Translations under genes and position numbers: made by a program | Assembly (NCBI RefSeq): GCF_014837295.1 | Contig: NZ_JACYHB010000004.1 | Coordinates: 1 to 64,000 of the forward strand | Length of the DNA stretch: 64,000 bases | Direction: 5' to 3' | Source of the DNA: Cellulosimicrobium arenosum | GTDB taxonomy: Bacteria > Actinomycetota > Actinomycetes > Actinomycetales > Cellulomonadaceae | Part shown: positions 38,458 through 47,381 of the stretch, in pieces | Position numbering within the stretch: the stretch's first letter is position 1 | Layout: each line of letters opens with the position of its first letter | Notes under the pieces: model-generated | Databases searched by the model: none | Told to the model about the DNA's origin: nothing | What the model saw: the letters and a program-made list of their open reading frames with translations, nothing else

Positions 38458-41400
38458 TCAGCCGCAGGTGGGCTGGTCGTACTCCGGCGAGGCGACGGTC
38501 TCGCGCTCGTCCGTGGTGTCGGACGGGCGTGCCGTGACGGTGGCCGCGCCTGCCGGTGCGTCGGCCGCACGGACCGCGAACGACTGGTAGGCGTTCTTGC
38601 CGGGTCCGACGTGCGTGAACGTCCGCGAACCGAACGGCGTGGCGACCTCGATGTCGAGGGCCGCGTCGTCGTCGTTGACCACGCGCACGGCGACGTACGG
38701 CTTCCCGGCCAGGCAGCGCACCTCGGCCGTCGCGGTCACCGCGACCGGCGCGGGGAGGTCCGGGTCGCTCGCTCCCGGCGCCAGCACGCGCAGCGCCGCG
38801 AGACCGGGGTCGCCGTCGGCCCACGACGTGGTGAGCGCGACGTACCGTGCCGTCCGGTCGACGGCGAGCGAGCCGCGGGCCGCCTGACCTGCGGAGCCTC
38901 CCGCGATCGTGCCGACGTCCGTGAACGTCAGCCCGTCGTCGCTCACCGACACGACGGCGTCAGGGGCAGCGGGACCGTCCCAGGTCGTGACGACGTCCCC
39001 GATCTCGCGGGGCGCGCCGAGGTCGGTGACCATCCGCCCGTCCGTCCCGGGGACCCAGGCCGTGGCCGGGTCACCGTCGACGGCCAGCGACGGCGACGTC
39101 ATGCCCTCCGGCAGCACCGAGGCGGGGAACGTGAGCGTGCTCAGCGCGTGGTCGGCGACCGGGAACGGTGTCGCGTCCGGGAACCGCACGGTCGTGCCCG
39201 ACGCCGAGACCTGGGTCTCGCGGGCCTCGCCCGTCTCGCTGTTGCGCACCTCCACCGACGCGGAACCGCGCTCGACCGAGAGGCGCACCGTCCGCGCGTC
39301 GGGCACGGTCGCCGTCACGCCGCCGGTCACGCCGTCCGGCGCGCCGTGCCCGGCGGACAGCGTGGCCCGCGGCGCCAGGACGACGGCCGAGCCCGCGGGC
39401 ACGGTGACCTCGACGGACGACGTGTCCGCGCCGACGACCTGCGTCCCGGCGTAGAGCGCCACATCGGAGCCCTCGTGGGGGACCGAGACGGTGGTCGTCA
39501 CGTCCGACCCCGAGAGGTTGAAGGCCGTGAGGTAGCCGTCGAGCGCGCTCACGAGCACGTCGTCGGCGTCCGCCGTCGGCACGGGCCGCACGGCCTGCTC
39601 GGCCGTGGCCGCCGCGTCTCCGGGCATCATCTCGACCAGGCGCGGACCCGTGTACCCGTCGGCCAGGCGCACCACGTGGCGCTGCTCGGTCGCCTTGGAG
39701 ACGCTCACGGTGCCGTGGTCTTCGCTCGTTCCCCGCACCACGAACCCGGCCTCGCCCTCGACGTTCAGCCAGGAGCCGTCGTCGTCGCGCAGGACTTCGT
39801 CACCGGTGTAGCGGAAGCTCGCGGCGTCGTACCACGTCTCGCCGTCGAGCGACGTCTGGACCCGGTACTCCTGGCCCGCCGCGGACTCCCAGCCGAGCTG
39901 GACCTGCGAGACGTCCACGGCGCTGCCGAGGTCGACCTGGACCCAGGAGTCGGCCCGTGTGCGGTCGGCGCGGGAGACGGCCCAGCGCGTGCTGGCGGAG
40001 CCGTCGGTCACGGCGCTCACAGGATTCCCGCCGTCGGCGCTCGACGCGGTGGCCGGACGACCGGCGGCGACGTCGGTGCCGCTGGGCGAGAACGCGCGCA
40101 GGTGGTACAGCGAGTAGCCGTACTCGGGGTTGCCGCGCACGCCCTGCATGCGGACGTAACGGGTCGTGACCGGAGCGGGGGAGTCCGCGCCCTCGGGGGT
40201 GAGGTCCACGGTGTCGAGCCGCGCGACGTTCACGTCGGCAGGTGCCTTGCCGTAGGCGGTCGCGGTGGTCCACGTCTCGCCGTCGGTCGAGGTCTGCACG
40301 AGGTAGCGCAGCCCCGCGCTCGCCTCCCACGCGAGCCGGACGCCGCTCACCGTGGTCTCGTCGCCGAGGTCGACCTGGACCCAGGAGTCGGGCCGCGTGC
40401 GCTCGGAGACGGCGACCGCCCAGCGGGTCGACGCGTTGCCGTCCGTGACGCGTGCGGCCGTGCGGCCGTTGGCGCTGTCCTGGCTCGAGGCGGTGGCGGG
40501 CCGGCCGGCCGCGAGGTCGGCGTCCGAGCCGTCGGCGTACGCGTGGAACGCGTGCATCGAGTAGCCGTACTGCGCGTTGCCCTGCTGGCCCTGCATCCGC
40601 ACGTACCGCGCCGTGACGGGGGCGAACGACAGGTCGTCCACGCGCGCAGCCTTCGCGTCCGCCGGGTCGGCCGGTCGCGTGACGGGCAGCGTCGCGGTGG
40701 TCTCGCCCTCGGCGGTCGTGTACGTGCGAGAGCCGTCGAGCCCGGAGTAGCCGTCCATGTCGAGGTTGCGCACGGACAGGCTCGCGTCGTCGGGCCCGGC
40801 GCCGCTCGAAGCGTAGAGCGCGGAGCCGGTCGGGAGGGTGACCTGTCCCGCGTAGCCGTCACCGATGCGGAACATCGACGACGTGCCCTCGAAGCCGTCG
40901 CGCGGGGTGGTGTACGTCGAGACGTTCCGCTCGGCGACGGTCGCGCCCGTGCTGGGGTACAGGTAGGGGGTCGACCCCGAGACGTGGAACAGCCACGAGT
41001 CGTGGCCGGGGACCCACGGGAACTTGACGAAGCCCTTCTTGCTGGACGCCGCGGCCCAGGCCGTCTCCGACTGCTGCACGGTCAGGCCGGGGCCCTCGCC
41101 GAAGTCGCGCACGCCGGCGAGCCCGGCGAAGAACTCGTCGTCCGGCGTGGGCTCGACCGGCCCCTGCGCGGACTCCGCCGCCTCGACGTGCAGCAGGTAG
41201 GAGATCGCGATCTCGGCCCGCGCCTCGGGCTCGTACTTGGGCTCGCCCGAGAACTTGGTGAGCCGGTACTGCGGCGCGTAGTTCTGGTAGTCCTCGAGCG
41301 CCGCGGCCAGGCCGGCCTCCGCGCGGACGGCGTCGGGCTCGCGCAGGACCTGGCCGAGGTAGGCCATGGGCAGCACGTCGCGCCCGTAGAGGAACTCGCG

Positions 41401-42456
41401 GTCGTTCACCATCGGCATGAACGGCTCGCCCTGGTCCGACATGACGAGCTTGATGGACTCCCAGAGCTCGGCGGAGTTGGGCTGGTGCGTGAGGATCTCG
41501 GGGACCGGCTGGTCGTTGAGGACGAACTGGATCGCGTTGCGTCCGCCCGAGCGCCAGATGTCCGACTGGTAGTGCGGGCCGAACGAGCCGTGGTTCTCCA
41601 CGAGGTACGTGTCGTAGATGGTCTGCATCGTGTTGCTCGACACGGGCTTGCCGCCGACGACGGCCGGGTTGTTCGCGTCCGCGGTCGGCTGGCCGGCCGC
41701 GTTGCGGGCCCAGTCGTCCAGCTGGTCCGCCCAGCGTCCGGCGTCGGGGTCGTCCGGCGCCCACGCGAGGCCCGGCGCGAGCGCCTGGGTGTAGACACCC
41801 GCCTCCTCCTGCGCCGTGTCGCCGACGTGCTTGCCGGTCGGCCAGTCCGCGGTCCAGCTCCCGGACATCGGGTCCTTGCCGAAGTCGAGGTCGGCCGTGT
41901 AGCGCGACTGGCCCGTCGCGATGGTCGTGAGGTTCTCGCGCGTCGTCGCGTCGAGCTCGTCCCACATCAGGCGTCCGGCGTCGAGGAAGTACGACTGGAA
42001 CGTCGAGTCCCAGAAGAGCTGCTTGCCCCAGGTGCCGGCGGGGTCGACGAACCTGTTCGTCGCGGCGTAGCGCGTGATCGTCGCGATGGTCTGCTCGCGC
42101 AGCACGTCCTCGGACACGCCTGCGAGCTCGGCGTCGTACTCGCCGTGCGTCAGCAGGACCGCGTTGCCGAGGACCACCGCGAAGTTCATGTCCTTCGCCT
42201 GATAGACGCCGGCGCCCTCGTCCCAGACGGTCTCGACCCAGCGCGTGTGCCGCAGCAGCGCTTCGTAGTAGTCGGCGGCGATCTCGTCGGGCGCGCCGTG
42301 CTCGGCGGCCGTCGCGACGGTCGTCCCGATGCCCGACGGCGCGGGCTCGGCCTGCGCGCTCGTGCTCGGGACCAGCAGTGCCGCGGTCGCGACGAACGCG
42401 GCGGTCGTGGTGAGCGAGGCGCCCCGTCGTCCGCTGCGGTGCTTCGGAGTCGGCAT
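38458..42456 (-). CDS. Giant secreted carbohydrate-active-like protein with two discoidin (F5/8C) domains
   Basis: A 1332-residue exported protein. After a signal peptide ending SAQA, residues 45-600 form a helical region with WGKQLFWDSTFQSYFLDAGRL, QSRYTADLDFGKDPMSGSW and ENHGSFGPHYQSDIWRSGGR, suggesting an alpha/alpha-toroid lyase or hydrolase that I cannot place in a family. Two discoidin domains (about 640-880, each with AAGRPATASS and STRWAV) are inserted into a beta-rich region that resumes at WLNVEGEAGFVVRG. A third discoidin-like stretch near 1120-1200 and a shared C-terminal module end it. Start ATG 42456 has GAGAGGG 6 nt upstream. Substrate unknown. Confidence 0.7.
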   Translation of the reverse strand: MPTPKHRSGRRGASLTTTAAFVATAALLVPSTSAQAEPAPSGIGTTVATAAEHGAPDEIAADYYEALLRHTRWVETVWDEGAGVYQAKDMNFAVVLGNAVLLTHGEYDAELAGVSEDVLREQTIATITRYAATNRFVDPAGTWGKQLFWDSTFQSYFLDAGRLMWDELDATTRENLTTIATGQSRYTADLDFGKDPMSGSWTADWPTGKHVGDTAQEEAGVYTQALAPGLAWAPDDPDAGRWADQLDDWARNAAGQPTADANNPAVVGGKPVSSNTMQTIYDTYLVENHGSFGPHYQSDIWRSGGRNAIQFVLNDQPVPEILTHQPNSAELWESIKLVMSDQGEPFMPMVNDREFLYGRDVLPMAYLGQVLREPDAVRAEAGLAAALEDYQNYAPQYRLTKFSGEPKYEPEARAEIAISYLLHVEAAESAQGPVEPTPDDEFFAGLAGVRDFGEGPGLTVQQSETAWAAASSKKGFVKFPWVPGHDSWLFHVSGSTPYLYPSTGATVAERNVSTYTTPRDGFEGTSSMFRIGDGYAGQVTLPTGSALYASSGAGPDDASLSVRNLDMDGYSGLDGSRTYTTAEGETTATLPVTRPADPADAKAARVDDLSFAPVTARYVRMQGQQGNAQYGYSMHAFHAYADGSDADLAAGRPATASSQDSANGRTAARVTDGNASTRWAVAVSERTRPDSWVQVDLGDETTVSGVRLAWEASAGLRYLVQTSTDGETWTTATAYGKAPADVNVARLDTVDLTPEGADSPAPVTTRYVRMQGVRGNPEYGYSLYHLRAFSPSGTDVAAGRPATASSADGGNPVSAVTDGSASTRWAVSRADRTRADSWVQVDLGSAVDVSQVQLGWESAAGQEYRVQTSLDGETWYDAASFRYTGDEVLRDDDGSWLNVEGEAGFVVRGTSEDHGTVSVSKATEQRHVVRLADGYTGPRLVEMMPGDAAATAEQAVRPVPTADADDVLVSALDGYLTAFNLSGSDVTTTVSVPHEGSDVALYAGTQVVGADTSSVEVTVPAGSAVVLAPRATLSAGHGAPDGVTGGVTATVPDARTVRLSVERGSASVEVRNSETGEARETQVSASGTTVRFPDATPFPVADHALSTLTFPASVLPEGMTSPSLAVDGDPATAWVPGTDGRMVTDLGAPREIGDVVTTWDGPAAPDAVVSVSDDGLTFTDVGTIAGGSAGQAARGSLAVDRTARYVALTTSWADGDPGLAALRVLAPGASDPDLPAPVAVTATAEVRCLAGKPYVAVRVVNDDDAALDIEVATPFGSRTFTHVGPGKNAYQSFAVRAADAPAGAATVTARPSDTTDERETVASPEYDQPTCG
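38461..38718 (-). other. Shared C-terminal module, copy in the discoidin protein
   Basis: Residues 1247-1332 begin RCLAGKPYVAVRVVN, continue TPFGSRTF and PGKNAYQSFAVR, and end PTCG. The same order of motifs ends the GH97 and GH92 proteins. The first and last Cys could form a disulfide. It has no LPXTG or SLH motif. Confidence 0.75.
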
Positions 42457-42520
42457 CGACATCCCTCTCGTGGGGCCACCGTCGCTGGTGGCGGGTCGTC
42501 CTCGGGTGGCAGTCACGGCG

Positions 42521-42556
42521 AGCGTAGATATGACAGCGGTGTCTATTAGAACAGAC
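42521..42556 (-). promoter_or_regulatory. Promoter region and dyad upstream of the discoidin protein
   Basis: GTCTATTAGAACAGAC (42541-42556) is a 16-bp dyad matching at 12 of 16 positions. A minus-strand -10-like TACGCT (42521-42526) or TATCTA just upstream of it lies nearby. The dyad would overlap the -35 side, as expected for a repressor site; the regulator is unknown. Confidence 0.4.
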
Positions 42557-42604
42557 GAACTCGATCCGAGGCTAGCCGGTCGGCGGGTGAAGGCTCGTCA
42601 CGTG

Positions 42605-42662
42605 CCGAACCCCGGGTCGCGCCCCGATCCGGTGTCGGAACGGGGTGCAACCCGGGGTTCGG
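42605..42662. repeat. CCGAACCC-type hairpin repeat, copy 2
   Basis: Arms CCGAACCCCGGGT (from 42605) and ACCCGGGGTTCGG (to 42662) enclose a 24-bp inner hairpin identical to that in copy 1 at 38337-38436. It begins 9 bp after the GH97 stop codon (minus strand), the place expected for a 3'-end structure. Confidence 0.75.
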
Positions 42663-42670
42663 CGGGCGGG

Positions 42671-45600
42671 TCAGGCGCAGTCGATCGCCGGGACGTCGAC
42701 CGCGAGCTCCGCGTGGAGCTCCTCGCCACCCAGCGTGCCGTCAGCGACCACCGTCGCGGTCGACGCCTCGACGGCCACCTGCCGGGTCGCGAACGACTGG
42801 TAGGCGGACGCACCCGGCGCGACGGCGTCGACCGTGCGCGACCCCACCGACGTCTGCAACGACAGCGACAGGTCGACGGGCGCGTCCTCCGCGTTCAGCG
42901 CGCGCAGCGCCACGTAGGCCTTGCCGGCCAGGCAGCGCGGCTGCGCCTCGACCGAGACCGCCGCGGCGTCGTCCACGGACGCGACGAGCACGCCCCGCGA
43001 CGGGACGAGCCGCACGTGGTCGACGTTCACGTTGCCCGTGTCGCCTGCCGCGTACAGCAGGCCGACCGTACCCGCGTCGTCGTCGAACGTGACGCGCGCC
43101 GACGGCGAGTAGTCCCAGCGCCGCCACCGGTCGGCGTCCTGGCCGAGGTTCGGGAACGCCTGCGGACCGACGCTCTCGCCGTCGACCGTGAGCGAGAGCT
43201 GACGGTCGAGCGGCGCGACGACCATGCCGTTCGCGTAGCGGAACGACACGTCGTAGGTCGTCCCCGCCGCCACGTCGGCGTCCACGTGGAACGCGGCGCC
43301 GAGCTTCGACAGGGTGCGCACGAACCCGGTCCCGGTGTAGCCCGGGTGCTCCTTCGTCGTGATCGCTCCGCCCGACAGCGTGCCGTTCTCCGCCTCCAGG
43401 ACGAGGTCGACGCGCTGCGCCTCGACCGTCGCGGTGAGCGCGGCGACCGCGTCGCCGTCCGCCGCGTCGAGGGCGTCCACCGCACGACCGAGCGTGCGGT
43501 CCACGGCCTCGTCGTCGCCCCGGACCGCTGCCCGGAGCGCTGCGGCGAGCGGCTCGCGGACCTGCGTCGCCGATGCGGGGTCGATCCCGCCGTCCGTCTC
43601 TGCCGCACTCAGGTCCGACAGGACCTCCGGCAGCCCGACGGCGTCCCCGAGCCACGGTGAGACCGTGTCCTCGAGCGCGGCGAGGGTCGCGGCGTCGACG
43701 TCGGACGGGCCGCGCGTGACGGCGACGGTGCGGATGCTCTGCGCCGCCTGCTCCGTCGCCGCGAGGTCGCCGTCCGCCGCCGCGGACACGAGCGCGTCCG
43801 CACGGTCGCGCAGGACCCGCGCCGTCGCGGACGACAGCGCGCCGTCCGCCTGCGCGTCCTCGAGCAGCGCCGTCAGCGCGGCGCCGTCCGGGAACGGCAG
43901 GAGCGCGACGTCGACGGGCTCGCCGGCGTCCGCGTCGCCCGCCACGAGAGCGAGCGACGAGGACGCGACGTACGGGACGTCGTCGGCGGCGAGCGTGTAG
44001 ACGAGGTCGCGCGAACCGCCGCCGGCGATGCGCGCGGCCGGGACGTCCGCGGGCTCGCCGTCGAGCACGAGCCGCACGTCCGCGACCGACGTGCCGGCGT
44101 TGTGCGCCTCGAGAGTCACCGTGACGGTGCGCGTCACCGGGTCGTACGACGCCGCCGGTGCACCGACGGCCTCGACGCTCGGGCGCGTGTACGGCGCGAG
44201 CGTCGCGACGTCGTCGTCCGTCGCCGCGCGCAGCCGCACGGCCTGCCCGCCCGCACCGACGAGCGACGCGCTCAGCACGTCGTCGGAGGTGACGAGGGAG
44301 CGCGTGACCTCGACCGAGGTCGGGTTGCCCTTCCAGCTCGCGTCGTACGCGTCGGCCCAGACCTCCGCGACGTACGTGACGTCGTCGTCCAGCATGTCGA
44401 GCGGGACGTCGATCGTGCGGTCGTTCTCGTCCGTGACGACGCCGACGTACCAGTCGTCGCCGCTGCGGCGTGCCGTCGTCACGTGGTCACCGATCTCCGC
44501 GTCCACGTGCGACTCGTCCCACGTGGCCGGCATGTCCTTCAGGTACTCGAAGGCCTCGGGGTGCTTCGCGTAGTTCTCCGGGGTGTCCGCGAGCATCTGC
44601 AGCGGGCTGTAGAACGTCGTGTACAGCGCGAGCTGCGTCGTGGTCGTGGTCTGCACGCGCGTGCCCAGGTTGGCCGGGTCCCACAGCACGTCGAGCACGC
44701 CCGGCGTGTAGTCCGCCGGACCGCCGATCCAGCGCGTGAACGGCAGGATCGTGGCCTGCTCCGGCGGGTTGCCGCCCGAGCCCATGTAGTTCTGCTGCTC
44801 CATGCCCGCGACGCCCTCGCCCGTCATCATGTTCGGGTAGGTGCGCTCCTTGCCGGTGGGCTTGATCGCCTCGTGCGCGTTGATCGAGATCTTGTGCCGT
44901 GCCGCGGCGTCGATGACACGCTGGAAGTGCTTGACCGCCTCCTGGTCGAAGGTGCTGCGGTTCACGCCGCCGAGCTCGAACCGGGTCGCGTAGCCCGTCT
45001 TGATCGCGTGGACGCCCCACTCCTCGTACTGGCTGAAGATCTCCTCCATGTGCGTGTCGTAGTAGTCGACGTACCCGCGCGTCTCGTTGTGGGCGATGAA
45101 CCCGACGCCCTTCGACTCCGCGTAGTCCAGCACCTCGTCGATGTCGACGTCGGCCTGCGGGGTGACGAAGTCCTGGTTGGTCCAGGACCCGCCCGCGTTG
45201 GTGTTCCAGCCCTCGGCGAGCACGTACTTCGCTCCCGCGTCGGCCGCGAGGTCGACGTAGTCCTTGATGCGCTGGGTCGTCGCACCGTGCCTGGGACCGG
45301 AGTTCCAGGTCGTGTCACGACGCTGCAGCTCCCACCACACGCCCGTGTACGTGGCGGGATCGATCCAGTCCGTCGTGTCGTCGACACCGTCGCCGTCGGA
45401 GTCGACGTCGCAGATCGCGCACGGGTCGTTGAGGTTCTGGATCAGGTGCGACTCGGCGAGGTCGCCTGCCTCGCGGCCGACCTGCACGGTCCGCCACGGC
45501 GTCGCGAAGTCGTCCGCGGTCGCGTCCAGGACCGCCTTGGTCCCGTCCGGCAAGGAGTTCAGCTCGCTCACGAACGTGCCGGGCTCCCCGCTGACGCGCT

Positions 45601-46381
45601 TGAGGCTCATGCTCGCGTAGTCCGTGAGGTCCGCCTCGTGCACCGCGAGGAACAGGTCCCCGCCGCGCGAGAACGTGATCGGGGTCTGGGCGGTCGCGAC
45701 GACGCCGATCGGCGCGGTCTTGTAGTGCTTCTCGTCCGCGCGCCAGTCCTTGCCGGCCTCGAGGTAGTACGCCGTGAGGTCGTCGGGGAGCGCGAACTCG
45801 GTGCTCTCCTGCGTCACGACGAACGGCCCGTCGAGCGCGGGCTGCTGCGGGAAGACGTAGCGGAAGCCGACGCCGTCGTCGAAGACGCGCGCGACGACGT
45901 CGATCTCGAGACCGGACTCGTGGCGCGCGTGCACCGTGAGCTCGTTCGCGTGGTTGCGCACGGACGACTCGGTCCCCCACGCGGGCGTCCAGGTCTCGTC
46001 GACCTCGTCGCGCTCGACCGACTCGATCGTCATGCCCGACGTGAGGTCGACGTCCGGGTCGCGCAGGACGAGGCCCAGCCCGGACGCGCCGACGACGGTC
46101 GTGGTGCCGTCCCGGACGACGTCGTAGGTGAGCCGCCCGTCGACGACCCCGAGCGTCAGGTCCAGGCTGCCGTCCGGCGAGACGACGTCCTCCCCGTCGA
46201 CCTGCGGCGCGGCGGTCTCCGCCGCGCCCGGTGCCGCGGGGACGGCGAGCGCCGGGGCGACTCCGCCGACCGGGGCCAGGAGGGCGAGGGCCAGCCCGAC
46301 GCCGAGGAGACGTCGCGCGGGGACGCGCCCCGCCGTCGTCGGGTCGTGAGTGGCGGAGGGGAGGCGGGTGCTGCGTCTCAT
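42671..46381 (-). CDS. Secreted GH97 glycoside hydrolase (SusB-like, inverting type)
   Basis: A 1236-residue exported enzyme. Signal peptide to about 45, GH97 N-terminal beta domain, and a TIM barrel with VWWELQRRDTTWNSGPRHGATTQR. IKTGY (near 461) has Gly where retaining GH97 enzymes have the Asp nucleophile, and NAHEAIKPTGKERTYPN (near 502) and GEGVAGMEQQNY carry the Glu residues of inverting SusB-type alpha-glucosidases. A DVDSDGDGVDD calcium-type loop (near 328) is inserted in the barrel. A beta-sandwich (about 700-820), a helical segment and a lectin-like region precede the shared C-terminal module. It follows a CUT1 importer operon on the same strand. Confidence 0.88.
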   Translation of the reverse strand: MRRSTRLPSATHDPTTAGRVPARRLLGVGLALALLAPVGGVAPALAVPAAPGAAETAAPQVDGEDVVSPDGSLDLTLGVVDGRLTYDVVRDGTTTVVGASGLGLVLRDPDVDLTSGMTIESVERDEVDETWTPAWGTESSVRNHANELTVHARHESGLEIDVVARVFDDGVGFRYVFPQQPALDGPFVVTQESTEFALPDDLTAYYLEAGKDWRADEKHYKTAPIGVVATAQTPITFSRGGDLFLAVHEADLTDYASMSLKRVSGEPGTFVSELNSLPDGTKAVLDATADDFATPWRTVQVGREAGDLAESHLIQNLNDPCAICDVDSDGDGVDDTTDWIDPATYTGVWWELQRRDTTWNSGPRHGATTQRIKDYVDLAADAGAKYVLAEGWNTNAGGSWTNQDFVTPQADVDIDEVLDYAESKGVGFIAHNETRGYVDYYDTHMEEIFSQYEEWGVHAIKTGYATRFELGGVNRSTFDQEAVKHFQRVIDAAARHKISINAHEAIKPTGKERTYPNMMTGEGVAGMEQQNYMGSGGNPPEQATILPFTRWIGGPADYTPGVLDVLWDPANLGTRVQTTTTTQLALYTTFYSPLQMLADTPENYAKHPEAFEYLKDMPATWDESHVDAEIGDHVTTARRSGDDWYVGVVTDENDRTIDVPLDMLDDDVTYVAEVWADAYDASWKGNPTSVEVTRSLVTSDDVLSASLVGAGGQAVRLRAATDDDVATLAPYTRPSVEAVGAPAASYDPVTRTVTVTLEAHNAGTSVADVRLVLDGEPADVPAARIAGGGSRDLVYTLAADDVPYVASSSLALVAGDADAGEPVDVALLPFPDGAALTALLEDAQADGALSSATARVLRDRADALVSAAADGDLAATEQAAQSIRTVAVTRGPSDVDAATLAALEDTVSPWLGDAVGLPEVLSDLSAAETDGGIDPASATQVREPLAAALRAAVRGDDEAVDRTLGRAVDALDAADGDAVAALTATVEAQRVDLVLEAENGTLSGGAITTKEHPGYTGTGFVRTLSKLGAAFHVDADVAAGTTYDVSFRYANGMVVAPLDRQLSLTVDGESVGPQAFPNLGQDADRWRRWDYSPSARVTFDDDAGTVGLLYAAGDTGNVNVDHVRLVPSRGVLVASVDDAAAVSVEAQPRCLAGKAYVALRALNAEDAPVDLSLSLQTSVGSRTVDAVAPGASAYQSFATRQVAVEASTATVVADGTLGGEELHAELAVDVPAIDCA
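42674..42937 (-). other. Shared C-terminal module, copy in GH97
   Basis: Residues 1149-1236 begin RCLAGKAYVALRALN, continue PGASAYQSFATR and end IDCA. This is the most divergent of the three copies: TPFG is replaced by TSVG. The two Cys residues are kept. Confidence 0.7.
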
Positions 46382-46418
46382 GCGTGAGTCTCCTTCGACG
46401 TCGTCGTCGGTGTGAGCG

Positions 46419-46455
46419 GGCGGCAGGGCCCCGGCCTGGCCGGGGCCCTGCCGCC
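46419..46455. terminator. Hairpin between ABC permease and GH97
   Basis: Perfect 17-bp arms (46419-46435 and 46439-46455) with a 3-nt loop. In the direction of transcription it lies between the last importer gene and the GH97 gene, so it should limit read-through into GH97. Confidence 0.75.
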
Positions 46456-46472
46456 AGGGGTGGTCGGGGTGG

Positions 46473-47381
46473 TCAGCCCTTGACCGAGCCGGACATCAGT
46501 CCACCGACGAAGTACTTGCCGAGGATGATGTACACGACCAGGGTCGGCAGGGACGCGAACAGCGCCCCCGCCATCGACACGCCATAGTTCTGCAGCAGCG
46601 CGCCGTTGGCCAGGTTGTTGAGGGCGACGGTGACCGGGCCGTTGCCGCTGGAGGAGAAGAACACCGCGAACAGGAAGTCGTTCCACGCGTTCGTGAACTG
46701 CCAGATGAGGACGACCACGAAGCTCGGGATCGAGATCGGCAGCACGACCGACCAGTACGTCCGCAGCATCCCGGCGCCGTCGACCCGCGCCGCCTCGATG
46801 AGCTCGTGCGGCAGCGTCAGGTAGTAGTTGCGGAAGATGAGCGTGGTGATCGGGATGCCGTAGACCACGTGCAGCAGGATCAGGGTCGGGATGCCGCTGG
46901 GAACGCCCAGGTCGAGGACCAGCTGGGTCAGCGGGATCATCACGGCCTGGTACGGGATGAACATCCCGAACAGGATGAGCGTGAAGACGAGGTTCGCGCC
47001 CTTGAACGTCCAGCGCGCGAGCACGAAGCCGTTGAGCGAGCCGAGCATCGCAGAGATGGCCGCCGCGGGGATGACCATCTGGAGCGAGCGCAGGATCGCG
47101 GGGGACAGGCTGGTCCACGCGGTCTGCCAGTTGTCCAGGGTCCAGGTCTGCGGGAGCGACCACGCGCGGCTGGGTGCGGCGTCGCCGGCCCCCTTGAAGC
47201 TCGTCACGAACAGCACGTAGACCGGGATCATCACGATCACGACGAACAGCAGCAGGCCCAGGTAGCGCACGGAGCGCGCGACGCCGAAGCGTTCCTTGCC
47301 GCCGTCGGGCCGCAGCTCGACGGGGCGGCCGCTGGTGCCGGTCGGCGCGCCTGCGGCCGGCTCGGTGGTGGCGGTCGTCAT
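46473..47381 (-). CDS. Carbohydrate ABC transporter permease (MalG type)
   Basis: A 302-residue permease with a Thr/Pro-rich cytoplasmic start, six helices (first YLGLLLFVVIVMIPVYVLFV), EAA loop ELIEAARVDGAGMLRTYWSV and the usual C terminus GGLMSGSVKG. Its ATG overlaps the stop of the upstream permease (ATGA). With its partner and the lipoprotein it forms a CUT1 oligosaccharide importer; no ATPase is encoded here. Confidence 0.92.
   Translation of the reverse strand: MTTATTEPAAGAPTGTSGRPVELRPDGGKERFGVARSVRYLGLLLFVVIVMIPVYVLFVTSFKGAGDAAPSRAWSLPQTWTLDNWQTAWTSLSPAILRSLQMVIPAAAISAMLGSLNGFVLARWTFKGANLVFTLILFGMFIPYQAVMIPLTQLVLDLGVPSGIPTLILLHVVYGIPITTLIFRNYYLTLPHELIEAARVDGAGMLRTYWSVVLPISIPSFVVVLIWQFTNAWNDFLFAVFFSSSGNGPVTVALNNLANGALLQNYGVSMAGALFASLPTLVVYIILGKYFVGGLMSGSVKG

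Noticed and set aside
38062-42549. A 1495-codon plus-strand open frame opposite the discoidin protein
   Set aside because: Composition is low complexity Arg/Gly/Val/His, without motifs; the minus strand has a signal peptide, discoidin motifs and a good ribosome site.
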